The position numbers were made by a program, and so were the translations under genes. The notes beneath the pieces are model-generated. The model saw only the letters and a list, made by a program, of their open reading frames with translations. It was not told where the DNA came from and ran no database searches. 64,000 nucleotides of DNA from Halodesulfovibrio spirochaetisodalis. GTDB taxonomy: Bacteria > Desulfobacterota > Desulfovibrionia > Desulfovibrionales > Desulfovibrionaceae. How positions within the stretch are numbered: position 1 is the first letter of the stretch; every line of letters starts with the position of its first letter. The stretch is taken from positions 1 through 64,000 of the forward strand of contig NZ_JXMS01000015.1 of assembly GCF_001672295.1 (NCBI RefSeq), written 5' to 3'. Positions 28,365 through 36,325 of the stretch are shown here, one piece after another.

Positions 28365-29363
28365 ATGTTTAGGAAAGCATTAGTGCTGGTTGCACTGGTA
28401 GCAATGATGGCAGTATCTTCTGTATCATTTGCTCAGGATCCACAGGTTCTGCGCATCGGCATGGGCGACCCTATTGATTCCGAAATGGGTGCTATCGCAA
28501 CCCGCTTTAAGGAAATCGTAGAAGGTCGCACAGACGGTAAAGTTGAAGTACAGATCTTCCCAAGTGGTCAGCTCGGTGATGAAACCGAAATGATCCAGAA
28601 CGTTCGTCGCGGCAACCTCGACATGGCAGTAGTAGGTATCGCGAACACTGTTCCTTTCGTTAAAAAGCTTGGTATTCTTACCCTGCCTTACCTCTTCGAA
28701 AACATGTACGACGTAGTTCGTGGCGCTACCGGCCCTGCTCACGAAATGCTTAACGAATTTGCAATTAAAGAAGGTGGCTTCCGTGTTCTTGGTTGGACTT
28801 ACACCGACTACCGCTACCTCTCTAACTCCAAGCGCCCAATCAAAAAACTTGCTGACGTTAAAGACATGAAATTCCGTGTTCCTCAGTCCGCAGTTATCCT
28901 TGAAACTTACCGTTCTTGGGGCGCAAACCCAGTGCCTATCTCTTGGGCTGAAACATTCACTGCTCTCCAGCAGGGCGTAGTAGATGGTCAGTGCTACGGT
29001 TACATCACTTTCCAGGCTGCTAAATTCAACGAAGTACAGAAGTACATCACCGAAGTTCACTACACTTACCAGCTCCAGCCAATGATGATTTCTGAGCGTC
29101 TTTACAAAAAGCTCTCTCCAGAAATGCAGCAGCTCGTAGTAGAAGCTGGTCGTGAAGCTCAGGAATACTGCCTCGCATTCCAGCTCGTAGACGCTGGTCG
29201 CGCTAAAGCAGAGCTCATCGCTTCCGGTATCCAGATCGATACTCTCGAAGACGAAGCTGAGTGGAAAAAGCTTGCTATCGATAACGTATGGCCAAAAATG
29301 ACCGACTTTGTTGGCGGCCAGAAAGTGCTTGATCGTTACCTCGGTTACATCGGCAAAAAATAA
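28365..29363 (+). CDS. dctP: TRAP transporter solute-binding protein DctP
   Basis: A 332-residue periplasmic binding protein. Signal peptide MFRKALVLVALVAMMAVSS... ending SFAQD, then the DctP fold: LRIGMGDPIDSEMGAIATRF, ...IQNVRRGNLDMAVVG..., and the ligand-contact region FRVPQSAVILETYRSWGANPVPISWAE, whose Arg is the conserved anchor for a substrate carboxylate. The family imports organic acids such as C4-dicarboxylates, sugar acids or isethionate. GGAGGAAGT stands before the ATG; the frame upstream of it is leader. Lying between a sensor kinase and a microcompartment locus, it probably supplies the compartment's substrate. Confidence 0.93.
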   Translation: MFRKALVLVALVAMMAVSSVSFAQDPQVLRIGMGDPIDSEMGAIATRFKEIVEGRTDGKVEVQIFPSGQLGDETEMIQNVRRGNLDMAVVGIANTVPFVKKLGILTLPYLFENMYDVVRGATGPAHEMLNEFAIKEGGFRVLGWTYTDYRYLSNSKRPIKKLADVKDMKFRVPQSAVILETYRSWGANPVPISWAETFTALQQGVVDGQCYGYITFQAAKFNEVQKYITEVHYTYQLQPMMISERLYKKLSPEMQQLVVEAGREAQEYCLAFQLVDAGRAKAELIASGIQIDTLEDEAEWKKLAIDNVWPKMTDFVGGQKVLDRYLGYIGKK

Positions 29364-29379
29364 TCTAGCAGAGACTCAA

Positions 29380-29411
29380 GAGCCGGTGTCTGACACCGGC
29401 TCATTCCTTTT
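29380..29411 (+). terminator. Hairpin between dctP and dctQ (partial terminator)
   Basis: GAGCCGGTG and CACCGGCTC form a strong 9-bp stem around a five-base loop, followed by ATTCCTTTTTAA. It probably lowers expression of the membrane subunits relative to the binding protein, or stabilises dctP mRNA. Confidence 0.7.
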
Positions 29412-29428
29412 TAATTAGGGGACACCTG

Positions 29429-29971
29429 ATGTTCAAAAAAATCCTTTTTAATATTCTCGACCATGTTGAGAGCTACATCTGCCAAGCACTCCTTGCATTC
29501 TTTGTTGTGATTCTTTTCTTACAGATTATTCTGCGTGAAATTGGCACACCACTGTACTGGAGTGAGGAAGTCGCCCGCTTCTCTTTTGTTTGGTTTGTAT
29601 TTTTCGGCGCTTCCTACGCGGCAAGGCTCGCTGCTCACAACCGTGTGACGCTCCAGTTTAAGCTTTTCCCACCTATCGTGGGTGAAATCTCCATGCTTCT
29701 CATGGATGGTGTCTGGATCGTATTTAACAGCGTGATGACTTGGAAAGGCATCCAGACCATTCAGGACCTGATCGAATTCCCGTACGCAACCCCTGCTCTC
29801 GACTGGCAGTTGAGCTGGGTGTACATGATCTTCCCACTGAGCTTCTCCCTCATGACTCTGCGTATTCTGCAGGTCAACTACATCAAATGGATTCTTAAGC
29901 AAGAAATTGAAGACCCTGACAAAGCTGATATTGAAAAGAGTAAAAATGCTCTGAAGGGTGAGGAGGGTTAG
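29429..29971 (+). CDS. dctQ: TRAP transporter small membrane subunit DctQ
   Basis: A 180-residue protein with four membrane segments and the DctQ family features ILREIGTPLYWSEEVARFSFVWFVFFGASYAAR. It forms the small subunit of the TRAP symporter with DctM, whose gene starts two bases after this stop. A charged C-terminal tail (EDPDKADIEKSKNALKGEEG) follows the last helix. Confidence 0.92.
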   Translation: MFKKILFNILDHVESYICQALLAFFVVILFLQIILREIGTPLYWSEEVARFSFVWFVFFGASYAARLAAHNRVTLQFKLFPPIVGEISMLLMDGVWIVFNSVMTWKGIQTIQDLIEFPYATPALDWQLSWVYMIFPLSFSLMTLRILQVNYIKWILKQEIEDPDKADIEKSKNALKGEEG

Positions 29972-29973
29972 TC

Positions 29974-31254
29974 ATGGGTGTTGCAGAAGTATTATTTCTA
30001 ACATTTTTGGTGCTCATGCTTTTGGGAGCACCGATCACCGTAGCACTTGGTGTGTCTGCCATGTTCTCATTCATGGTAGTAGGTCAGGATTTGAGCACGC
30101 TCATCCAGATCGCATTCACCTCTGTTAACAGTTTTCCAATCATGGCATTGCCGGCATTCGTACTTGCTGGGGCATTGATGGAATGTGCTGGTGTATCAAA
30201 ACGATTAGTTATTATTGCTGAGAACCTCGTTGGCCCTGTACGCGGTGGTCTGGCAATTTCTACAGCTCTTGCCTGTGTATTCTTCGGCGCTATTTCTGGT
30301 TCTGGCCCGGCTACTACTGCTGCGGTTGGTATGCTGATGATTCCGGCTATGATTAAACGTGATTATGAACCTGGCTACGCTGCAGCAGCAACTGCTACTG
30401 CGGGTGGTGTAGGTATTATTATTCCGCCTTCTATCCCTATGGTTATCTACGGCGTAGCGGCACAGGAATCCATTACCAAGATGTTCCTCGGTGGTGTTAT
30501 CCCTGGCCTCTTAATCGCAGCTGGCCTTATTGCGATGCACTTGTTCAAATGTCGCAAAATGGAAGTACACGAAGATATGGCAGGATGGTCTGCAGCCACT
30601 CTGTTTAAGTCCATGAAAGAAGGTTTCTGGGCAATGATGGCACCTATCGTTATTTTGGGTGGTATCTACTCCGGCTTCTTTACACCGACAGAAGCAGCTA
30701 TTGTAGCTATCTTCTACACACTCTTCGTCGGATTCTTTATTTACAAAGAACTTACAATCAAATCCCTGATGAAGTCCCTTGAGACAACATCATGGCTTAC
30801 CGGTCGCGTACTCATCATTATGTTTACCGCCTACGCATTCGGTCGTCTGCTTGTGCAGTACCGTATTCCGGATCAGATCGTTGAAATGCTCCTCGCATTT
30901 ACTTCCAACGTAATGGTTGTTTGGATCTTTGTAGTACTTATTCTTCTGTTCCTCGGCATGTTCATGGAAACCCTTGCAATCATCCTTCTCGTTACCCCGG
31001 TACTGCTTCCAGTTATGAAAGCATTCGGTGTGGACCCAATCCACTTCGGTATCGTTCTCGTATGTTGCTGTGGCGTAGGCTTCTCTACTCCACCACTAGG
31101 GGAAAATATGTTTATCGCCTCGGGTATCGCAGACGTCTCGCTGGAAGAAATTTCCGCAAAAGCGATTCCGTTCTGCTGCGTCACAATCGGTGTTATCTTC
31201 CTGCTCGTGATGTTCCCGCAGCTGATTCTCTTCCTGCCGAAAATGCTCATGTAG
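29974..31254 (+). CDS. dctM: TRAP transporter large permease subunit DctM
   Basis: A 426-residue polytopic protein with about 12 membrane segments. Family motifs include LLGAPITVALGVSA near the start, the GAISGSGPATTAAVG loop and GGVGIIIPPSIPMVIYG, and the second-half equivalent GVGFSTPPLGENMFIASG. It carries the substrate together with sodium ions across the inner membrane, fed by DctP. It is the last gene of the TRAP operon; a terminator follows. Confidence 0.94.
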   Translation: MGVAEVLFLTFLVLMLLGAPITVALGVSAMFSFMVVGQDLSTLIQIAFTSVNSFPIMALPAFVLAGALMECAGVSKRLVIIAENLVGPVRGGLAISTALACVFFGAISGSGPATTAAVGMLMIPAMIKRDYEPGYAAAATATAGGVGIIIPPSIPMVIYGVAAQESITKMFLGGVIPGLLIAAGLIAMHLFKCRKMEVHEDMAGWSAATLFKSMKEGFWAMMAPIVILGGIYSGFFTPTEAAIVAIFYTLFVGFFIYKELTIKSLMKSLETTSWLTGRVLIIMFTAYAFGRLLVQYRIPDQIVEMLLAFTSNVMVVWIFVVLILLFLGMFMETLAIILLVTPVLLPVMKAFGVDPIHFGIVLVCCCGVGFSTPPLGENMFIASGIADVSLEEISAKAIPFCCVTIGVIFLLVMFPQLILFLPKMLM

Positions 31255-31295
31255 CAGGGTGAAGCCTTGTGCTTCAACCCTACCCGAAAAGATTG

Positions 31296-31330
31296 CGGAG
31301 AACCTGAAAAGGTTCTCCGCTTTTTTTATG
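31296..31330 (+). terminator. Terminator of the TRAP operon
   Basis: GCGGAGAACCT and AGGTTCTCCGC form a perfect 11-bp stem around GAAA, followed by seven T, about 40 bases after dctM. Confidence 0.9.
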
Positions 31331-31349
31331 TTGATTGTGTTTGCTGGAG

Positions 31350-31420
31350 TTGTCTCCGACGGGCAGGCGGACTCCGCCCCCTGCACCCCCGCAAGGGGAC
31401 TTGTCCCCTTGACCCCGTTA
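31350..31420 (+). repeat. Dispersed GC-rich intergenic repeat, copy 1
   Basis: Contains CTCCGACGGGCAGGCGG, then ...GCACCCCCGCAAGGGG and CCCCTTGACCCCG. The same building blocks recur at 32333-32390, 59661-59742, 59864-59960 and 60073-60150. The segment can fold into several hairpins. Confidence 0.75.
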
Positions 31421-31551
31421 TGTGGAACGCAGTTTTTTTAGAAAAATAGGCGAGAGATATCCTGGTACTTTTACCTATTTTTTTAGCAAAAAATTCTGTA
31501 GCTAACTGTTTTTACATACACGTAATGTCAAACTACAAGCAGAGAGAACTC

Positions 31552-32268
31552 ATGAGTACCATCACCATAGGTCTTGCCCAATTTACCCCTACTAAAGGAC
31601 ACATTGCTGACAACCTCACCCAACATATTTCACTCATAGAAACTGCAGCAAACAAACGAGTAGATCTTTTGGTGTTCCCTGAACTTTCATTGACCGGATA
31701 CGAGCCAGAGCTAGCATCAAAGCTGTCTATGACATTGGAGTCAGAGCCAATACTATTGCTAGACAGCTTAGCAAAAAAACACTCCATGACTATTCTTGCT
31801 GGTGCTCCGTTTGATACAGGGTACGATCAGCCTGAGCTTTCATTGATTATACTCTCCCCAGAAAACGCTCCTCAGCACTATAGCAAAATCCACCTACATG
31901 GTATTGAAAAGCAGTTTTTCAGAGCTGGTATCCACCATAAAATTTTCACAATCAACTCATTCAAAATTGGACTCGCTATTTGCGCTGACACGACACACCA
32001 AGAACACATTCAACACATGATTAACAAGGATGTTGATTGCTATATTGCTTCTGTACTTATTTCTAAGCAGGGCTATGCAGCAGATGCAGCTATGTTTACC
32101 CAATACGCTCAGCAACACAGCGTGACGATAGGATTTGCGAACTACATAGGACATTCAGGACCATATATCTGCGCCGGAAAATCAGCTTTCTGGAATAAAG
32201 AAGGTGAAATAATCTCGCAATGCAGTTGTGATGAACCTGAACTTCTCATAACCACCCTCACCTCCTAA
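31552..32268 (+). CDS. Nitrilase-superfamily carbon-nitrogen hydrolase
   Basis: A 238-residue protein with the Glu-Lys-Cys triad of the nitrilase superfamily in view: Glu in LLVFPELSLTGYEPE, Lys in YSKIHLHG, Cys in IGLAICADTTH. The fold usually hydrolyses amides or nitriles, or transfers acyl groups. I chose the ATG at 31552, which follows AGAGAG and places the first beta strand (ITIGLAQFTPTKGHI) at the start; an in-frame ATG lies nine codons upstream. It sits between the TRAP operon and the microcompartment genes but has its own flanking repeats and terminators, so a link with that pathway is possible, not shown. Confidence 0.85.
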   Translation: MSTITIGLAQFTPTKGHIADNLTQHISLIETAANKRVDLLVFPELSLTGYEPELASKLSMTLESEPILLLDSLAKKHSMTILAGAPFDTGYDQPELSLIILSPENAPQHYSKIHLHGIEKQFFRAGIHHKIFTINSFKIGLAICADTTHQEHIQHMINKDVDCYIASVLISKQGYAADAAMFTQYAQQHSVTIGFANYIGHSGPYICAGKSAFWNKEGEIISQCSCDEPELLITTLTS

Positions 32269-32332
32269 CATCCGTTTACGTAGTGGGTTACATAATCTCT
32301 GTTTACGAAAGACAGCTCACATGTACGTCAAG

Positions 32333-32390
32333 CCGGTCAAGGGGGGCTCCCCCTTGCGGGTGGAGGGCAGCGCCCCCTCGCCGAAGGCAA
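32333..32390 (-). repeat. Dispersed GC-rich intergenic repeat, copy 2 (inverted)
   Basis: Reverse orientation copy with GGTCAAGGGGGGCTCCCCC, TTGCGGGTGGAGGGCAGCG and CCCCCTCGCCGAAGGC, more diverged than the other copies. It lies between the nitrilase gene and the end of the shell operon. Confidence 0.65.
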
Positions 32391-32391
32391 C

Positions 32392-32426
32392 AAAAAAACC
32401 GGCTGTCCTTTCGGACAGCCGGTTTT
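32392..32426 (-). terminator. Terminator of the microcompartment operon
   Basis: AACCGGCTGTCC (32397-32408) and GGACAGCCGGTT (32413-32424) form a perfect 12-bp stem. On the minus strand it is followed by seven T, 20 bases after the eutJ stop, so it ends the long shell operon. Confidence 0.9.
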
Positions 32427-32446
32427 ATATTTCGTATAACTTCAGC

Positions 32447-33262
32447 CTAGCGCAATGCTAACGACGCAATAGAGAGCGGGGTTAACATAAGCGGTTGGCT
32501 TGGAAGATGTACAGGCAGTTTAAGCTCTTTCTCAAAGATGGTTTCAATCCCCGGCAGGCAGCAAGTACCACCTGAAAGAAGAATTGAATCAACTTCGTAC
32601 CCTTTCATGTGAGCAGCAACAATGTCGCTTACGCGCTCAAGAGTAGGCTTTGCAATTGAGAGAATTTTGTACTCCTCTGCTTTGCGCTTATACTCTTCAG
32701 CTTTCTCAAGCTCAACATCATAGTGACCGGCAATAGTAAGTGTAATGTGCTTACCGCCTGTCGGCTCATCATCGCTGAATACGATCTCGCCATCTTTAAC
32801 GATTGCAGTACCTGTAGTACCACCACCGATATCGACAACTGCTGCTTTATCAAGCTCTAAAAGAGATGCTACGCAGCTTGGTTCGTCTTCAACATGGGTT
32901 ACCTCGAGTCCTGCGGTTTCCAAAATATTTGTGGAAAGACGCGCATCTGTCCCCGGAGGGAAAGAGGTGGAAGCTTCGGTGATTTCGATACCAAGGCGTT
33001 CTTCCGCCATAGCTACGAATTTGCGCACTACGTCGCAAGCACCAACAAAGTCAACCACAACACCGTCACGTACAACTTCTGTCCATTCCAGGAAGACAGC
33101 AACCGGCTCGCCTTCGCCATCAACAGCCATAAGCACAACATCAGCTGTACCTAAGTCAATGCCGATGTGAATCGGGCCTTCGACCGAAACAGGTTCGGTG
33201 TCGTTCATCATGGCTGCGGCGCGATCAAGTCGCTCGCATGCTAACTCCCAAGAAATGGCCAT
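32447..33262 (-). CDS. eutJ: EutJ-like actin-fold chaperone of the microcompartment
   Basis: A 271-residue protein of the actin/Hsp70 ATPase fold: phosphate-1 motif IHIGIDLGTADVVLMAVD, adenosine-side motif AAVVDIGGGTTGTAIVKDG, and SILLSGGTCCLPGIETIF near the end. EutJ proteins accompany many metabolosomes and are thought to assist enzyme folding or assembly. Last gene of the operon; its ATG is two bases after the stop of the aldehyde dehydrogenase, so translation is likely coupled. Confidence 0.9.
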   Translation of the reverse strand: MAISWELACERLDRAAAMMNDTEPVSVEGPIHIGIDLGTADVVLMAVDGEGEPVAVFLEWTEVVRDGVVVDFVGACDVVRKFVAMAEERLGIEITEASTSFPPGTDARLSTNILETAGLEVTHVEDEPSCVASLLELDKAAVVDIGGGTTGTAIVKDGEIVFSDDEPTGGKHITLTIAGHYDVELEKAEEYKRKAEEYKILSIAKPTLERVSDIVAAHMKGYEVDSILLSGGTCCLPGIETIFEKELKLPVHLPSQPLMLTPLSIASLALR

Positions 33263-33264
33263 AA

Positions 33265-34692
33265 TTAAACGATCCTAAAGCAATCTACGAGGCAGCAGCG
33301 ACGCTTACGAGTAAATGTAGCTGCGTTAGTTACGCCTTCACCGGTAGGAGTGGAGATGGTCATAGAAGTCCAACCTTCACCGCCTGCGCCGAGACCTGCT
33401 ACGTGAGGACCGTTTTTAACGAAAAGGCTTGTATCAGTAGCACGAGCCATTGCTTCCATGTTGTACACGTTAGTTGAGTGCAGACCAGCGGTGTGGCTGA
33501 GGCCACGCTCAAGCTTAAGTGCCCACTGGAGTGCTTCTTCAAAGTTGTGTGCACGGAGTACAGGTACGAGAGGCATCATCTGCTCAACAGTAGCAAACAC
33601 GTAGTCAGAATCACGGCCAGCGTCTACGATAAGAAGCTTGCATGTATCAGGTACGGTGATGCCTGCGATTGCAGCGATTTTTTTAGCGTCACGGCCAACC
33701 CATTTTGGATTAGCACGAGCTTTATCAGTACCGTAATCAAGGATAACAGTCTGAGCGATGGTGTTAGCCTGCTCAAGAGTAAGCTCGTATGCGCCAACTT
33801 TTTTCATCTCAGCTTTAAGCTGGTCAGCGATGGAATCAACTGCGATGATTTCTTTTTCGTCAGCACAAATGAGGTTGTTATCAAAAGATGCACCAATGTA
33901 GATGGACTCAGCTGCACGAGCGATGTCGGCAGTTTCGTCTACAACTACAGGAGGGTTACCGGCACCAGCAGCCATAAGGCGCTTGTTCGTGGTCTTGCGT
34001 GCAGCTTCTACTACAGCTTCACCACCGGTAACTACGAGAAGGTTGATACCTTCGTAAGTAAAGAGGCGCTTTGCAGCGTCAATGGAAGGTTCTTTAACAG
34101 CTACGAGAAGGTTAGCAATGCCGGTTTCAGCAACAACAGCTTTGTTGATGATTTTGATAGCTTCCTGAGTGATGCGCTTAGCAGCAGGATGCGGAGCGAA
34201 TACTACAGAGTTACCGGCAGCAATCATGCTGATACCGTTGTTGATAACAGTGGAACCCGGGTTGGTTGATGGAGTTACAGATGCGATAACGCCCCAAGGT
34301 GCGTTTTCGATCATGGTAAAACCATTGTCACCAGTAATTGCTTCAGCAGAAACAACTTCTGTACCAGGGGTACGGTCTGCAACAAGAAGAGTTTTAGCAA
34401 TCTTGTCTTCAACGTTACCCATACCGGTTTCTTCTACAGCCATTTCTGACAGATGACGAGCGTTATTACGCGCAGCGCGACGGATAATATCAACAATCTT
34501 GTTACGCATTGCGATAGTACCGATTTTTTTCTGAGCAGCTTTAGCAGCAGCTACAGCATCATCTAACTCATCAAAAATGCCCCAGTCGCCAGCAGCAGGT
34601 GCAGGAGCAGCAGAAGAAGTCTGTGCAGCACCAGTCAGCTGAGTAAGAACTTCAGAAACAATAGACTCTATCTGTTCACGTGCGATAGCCAT
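33265..34692 (-). CDS. CoA-acylating aldehyde dehydrogenase, microcompartment type (EutE/PduP-like)
   Basis: A 475-residue aldehyde dehydrogenase converting an aldehyde, CoA and NAD+ to acyl-CoA. The N-terminal amphipathic helix REQIESIVSEVLTQL followed by an Ala/Pro-rich linker is an encapsulation peptide. Family motifs: MIENAPWGVIASVTPSTNP, VTGGEAVVEAA, MAAGAGNPPVVVDETAD and the catalytic Cys276 in FDNNLICADEK. It belongs to the shared core of metabolosomes; chain length of the substrate cannot be read from the sequence. The helix resembles the C-terminal tail of the amidohydrolase-like protein at 40668-41591. Confidence 0.94.
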   Translation of the reverse strand: MAIAREQIESIVSEVLTQLTGAAQTSSAAPAPAAGDWGIFDELDDAVAAAKAAQKKIGTIAMRNKIVDIIRRAARNNARHLSEMAVEETGMGNVEDKIAKTLLVADRTPGTEVVSAEAITGDNGFTMIENAPWGVIASVTPSTNPGSTVINNGISMIAAGNSVVFAPHPAAKRITQEAIKIINKAVVAETGIANLLVAVKEPSIDAAKRLFTYEGINLLVVTGGEAVVEAARKTTNKRLMAAGAGNPPVVVDETADIARAAESIYIGASFDNNLICADEKEIIAVDSIADQLKAEMKKVGAYELTLEQANTIAQTVILDYGTDKARANPKWVGRDAKKIAAIAGITVPDTCKLLIVDAGRDSDYVFATVEQMMPLVPVLRAHNFEEALQWALKLERGLSHTAGLHSTNVYNMEAMARATDTSLFVKNGPHVAGLGAGGEGWTSMTISTPTGEGVTNAATFTRKRRCCLVDCFRIV

Positions 34693-34709
34693 GTTATCTC
34701 CAAACTATA

Positions 34710-34994
34710 TTATTTATTGTAAACCGTTTCGCCCTGAGCAGAGATCTGATCAATGATCGCTATTACGCTGAGATCGAGAGGAGGTCTTTCATTCATGGTG
34801 AAACGCGCGGAACTGCCTCGAACGAGGAGTACCATTTCACCTTCACCGGCACCAAGGGTGTCGGCTGCAACCTGCCCAGAACGAACAACTTCACCGTCAG
34901 CGGTAATAAGATCCACCAACAACAGCGTTACTGGAGGCACGCCGGGATCACGAACAGTAGAAACTACCTGTCCTCGTACTCTTCCTAATTCCAT
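34710..34994 (-). CDS. BMC-P shell vertex protein (EutN/CcmL family)
   Basis: A 94-residue pentamer-forming protein that caps the vertices of the shell. Typical elements: MELGRVRGQVVSTVRDPG, the loop LLLVDLITADGE, TLGAGEGEMVLLVRGSSAR and the C-terminal DLSVIAIIDQI. GGAG precedes the ATG. It is the only BMC-P gene in this locus. Confidence 0.94.
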   Translation of the reverse strand: MELGRVRGQVVSTVRDPGVPPVTLLLVDLITADGEVVRSGQVAADTLGAGEGEMVLLVRGSSARFTMNERPPLDLSVIAIIDQISAQGETVYNK

Positions 34995-35041
34995 TTTGCA
35001 TCTCCTTATTGAACGCCGTCAGGGGGTCTTCCGTTGGCAGT

Positions 35042-35320
35042 TTACTTAGTTTTAATAGGGAAAACTTCCTCAAGATCTGCATGAGGACGTGGGATAACGT
35101 GAGTTGCTACAACTTCACCAACGCGCTGTGCTGCAGCAGCACCAGCATCGATAGCAGCTTTGCAAGCAGCAACGTCGCCACGGATAAGAGCGGAAACAAG
35201 TGCGCCGCCGATGCGCTCGTAACCAACGAGTTCAACGCGTGCAGACTTAGTCATGGCATCAGATGCTTCAACAAGAGCAGTCATGCCTTTTACTTCAATA
35301 ATACCAAGAGCGTCGCCCAT
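35042..35320 (-). CDS. BMC-H hexameric shell protein (PduA/EutM type)
   Basis: A 92-residue single-BMC-domain protein: [45 protein letters not shown] and [15 protein letters not shown]. The residues around the pore are RIGGAL, so the pore turn would be I-G-G-A rather than the usual IGSG. It is closely related to the BMC-H at 37704-37976 (same VGY-IG-GLV/ALV and HVIPRPH-DLE ends), and is probably the major facet protein. AGGAG precedes the ATG. Confidence 0.94.
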   Translation of the reverse strand: MGDALGIIEVKGMTALVEASDAMTKSARVELVGYERIGGALVSALIRGDVAACKAAIDAGAAAAQRVGEVVATHVIPRPHADLEEVFPIKTK

Positions 35321-35361
35321 GTGTATCTCCTGTTTATATACAGAAACCGGAAAAAGCCGGT

Positions 35362-35718
35362 CTATTTTTTCTTCTGGCCTGCTTTAGCAGGTTTTTCAGC
35401 AGCTTTCGCAGGCTTTTCAGCCTTTGGTTCGTCAAAAATAGAACCAATTTTATTTGCGATCATGTCACCAAGGCCATCACCCGGACGAGCGATAACGTTG
35501 GTGCCTGCGCATTCGCCAAGGCGGGAAGCAGCTGCTTTACCAGCATCAACAGCAGCGCTTACTGCTGCGAGGTCACCTTCACAAATAACAGTGAGGAGAC
35601 CGGAGTCAGCATTCGCCACGCTACGCACATGTACGCGAGCTGCTTTGGACATAGCGTCTGCAGCTTCAACAGCAGCTACAAGACCTACTACTTCTACTAA
35701 ACCTAAAGAGTCGTTCAT
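35362..35718 (-). CDS. BMC-H shell protein with Lys/Ala/Pro-rich C-terminal tail
   Basis: A 118-residue protein: one BMC domain ([53 protein letters not shown]) followed by a 30-residue tail of repeated AEKPAKA-type units ending QKKK. The tail is strongly basic and probably disordered. It is more diverged than the other two BMC-H proteins ([10 protein letters not shown] at the pore region), and could bind nucleic acid or cargo or alter shell surface charge. Confidence 0.92.
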   Translation of the reverse strand: MNDSLGLVEVVGLVAAVEAADAMSKAARVHVRSVANADSGLLTVICEGDLAAVSAAVDAGKAAASRLGECAGTNVIARPGDGLGDMIANKIGSIFDEPKAEKPAKAAEKPAKAGQKKK

Positions 35719-35765
35719 AACGATACGTTCCTTTCGTTCTTCAATGGACGCAGCGAAAGCAGCGT

Positions 35766-36323
35766 CTACAAAATATTACGCAAAACTTCCGGAGATGCGC
35801 TTGGGATTACAACTTTGCGAACCAGCATAGCGCTCTGAGCAACAACATTAGCTGCTGCTTCAACCGCCATGTTTACAGCTGCAACGTCGCCGGTAAGGAT
35901 ACAGAAAGCCTTACCGCCAAGTCCCATTGCAATGCGTACTTCTGCAATATCAACATCAGCAGTTTTGGATGCTGTGTCAGCTGCAAGAATAGAAGACGCT
36001 GCGGAGAAAGTTTCAATAACACCAAGTGCTGAGCCGGACGGTTCCGGCGTTGCACAGGCCATTGCGGAAACAACAGCTTCGTTGATGTTCGGGATTACAA
36101 AATGATCAGCAACAGTACCGTCAGAGCTGCTCATACCTGCGTCAACCGCAGACTGAACTGCCGCAACATCGCCATGTACCGCAACAACAAATTTGCCCGG
36201 GCAGATGGTTTTAAGCATGAGAGGTTCTACAAGAGAAGCTTTCATCATGCGGTCTGCTGCTTCAATACCTGCTGCAATGGAAGTGAATTCAATCATTCCA
36301 ACAGACTGGAGTTGAGTTACCAC
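35766..36323 (-). CDS. BMC-T trimeric shell protein, PduT type with Fe-S cysteine
   Basis: A 185-residue tandem-BMC protein. First domain starts VGMIEFTSIAAGIEAADRM and contains KTICPGKFVVAVHGDVAAVQ; the second starts ALGVIETFSAASSILAADTA and contains MGLGGKAFCILTGDVAAV. The CPGK segment with Cys41 matches PduT, where the equivalent Cys from three subunits binds a [4Fe-4S] cluster in the central pore. It starts with GTG eight bases after AAGGAG, directly after the PduS-like gene, consistent with an electron path PduS to PduT across the shell. Confidence 0.93.
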   Translation of the reverse strand: MVTQLQSVGMIEFTSIAAGIEAADRMMKASLVEPLMLKTICPGKFVVAVHGDVAAVQSAVDAGMSSSDGTVADHFVIPNINEAVVSAMACATPEPSGSALGVIETFSAASSILAADTASKTADVDIAEVRIAMGLGGKAFCILTGDVAAVNMAVEAAANVVAQSAMLVRKVVIPSASPEVLRNIL

Positions 36324-36325
36324 AA

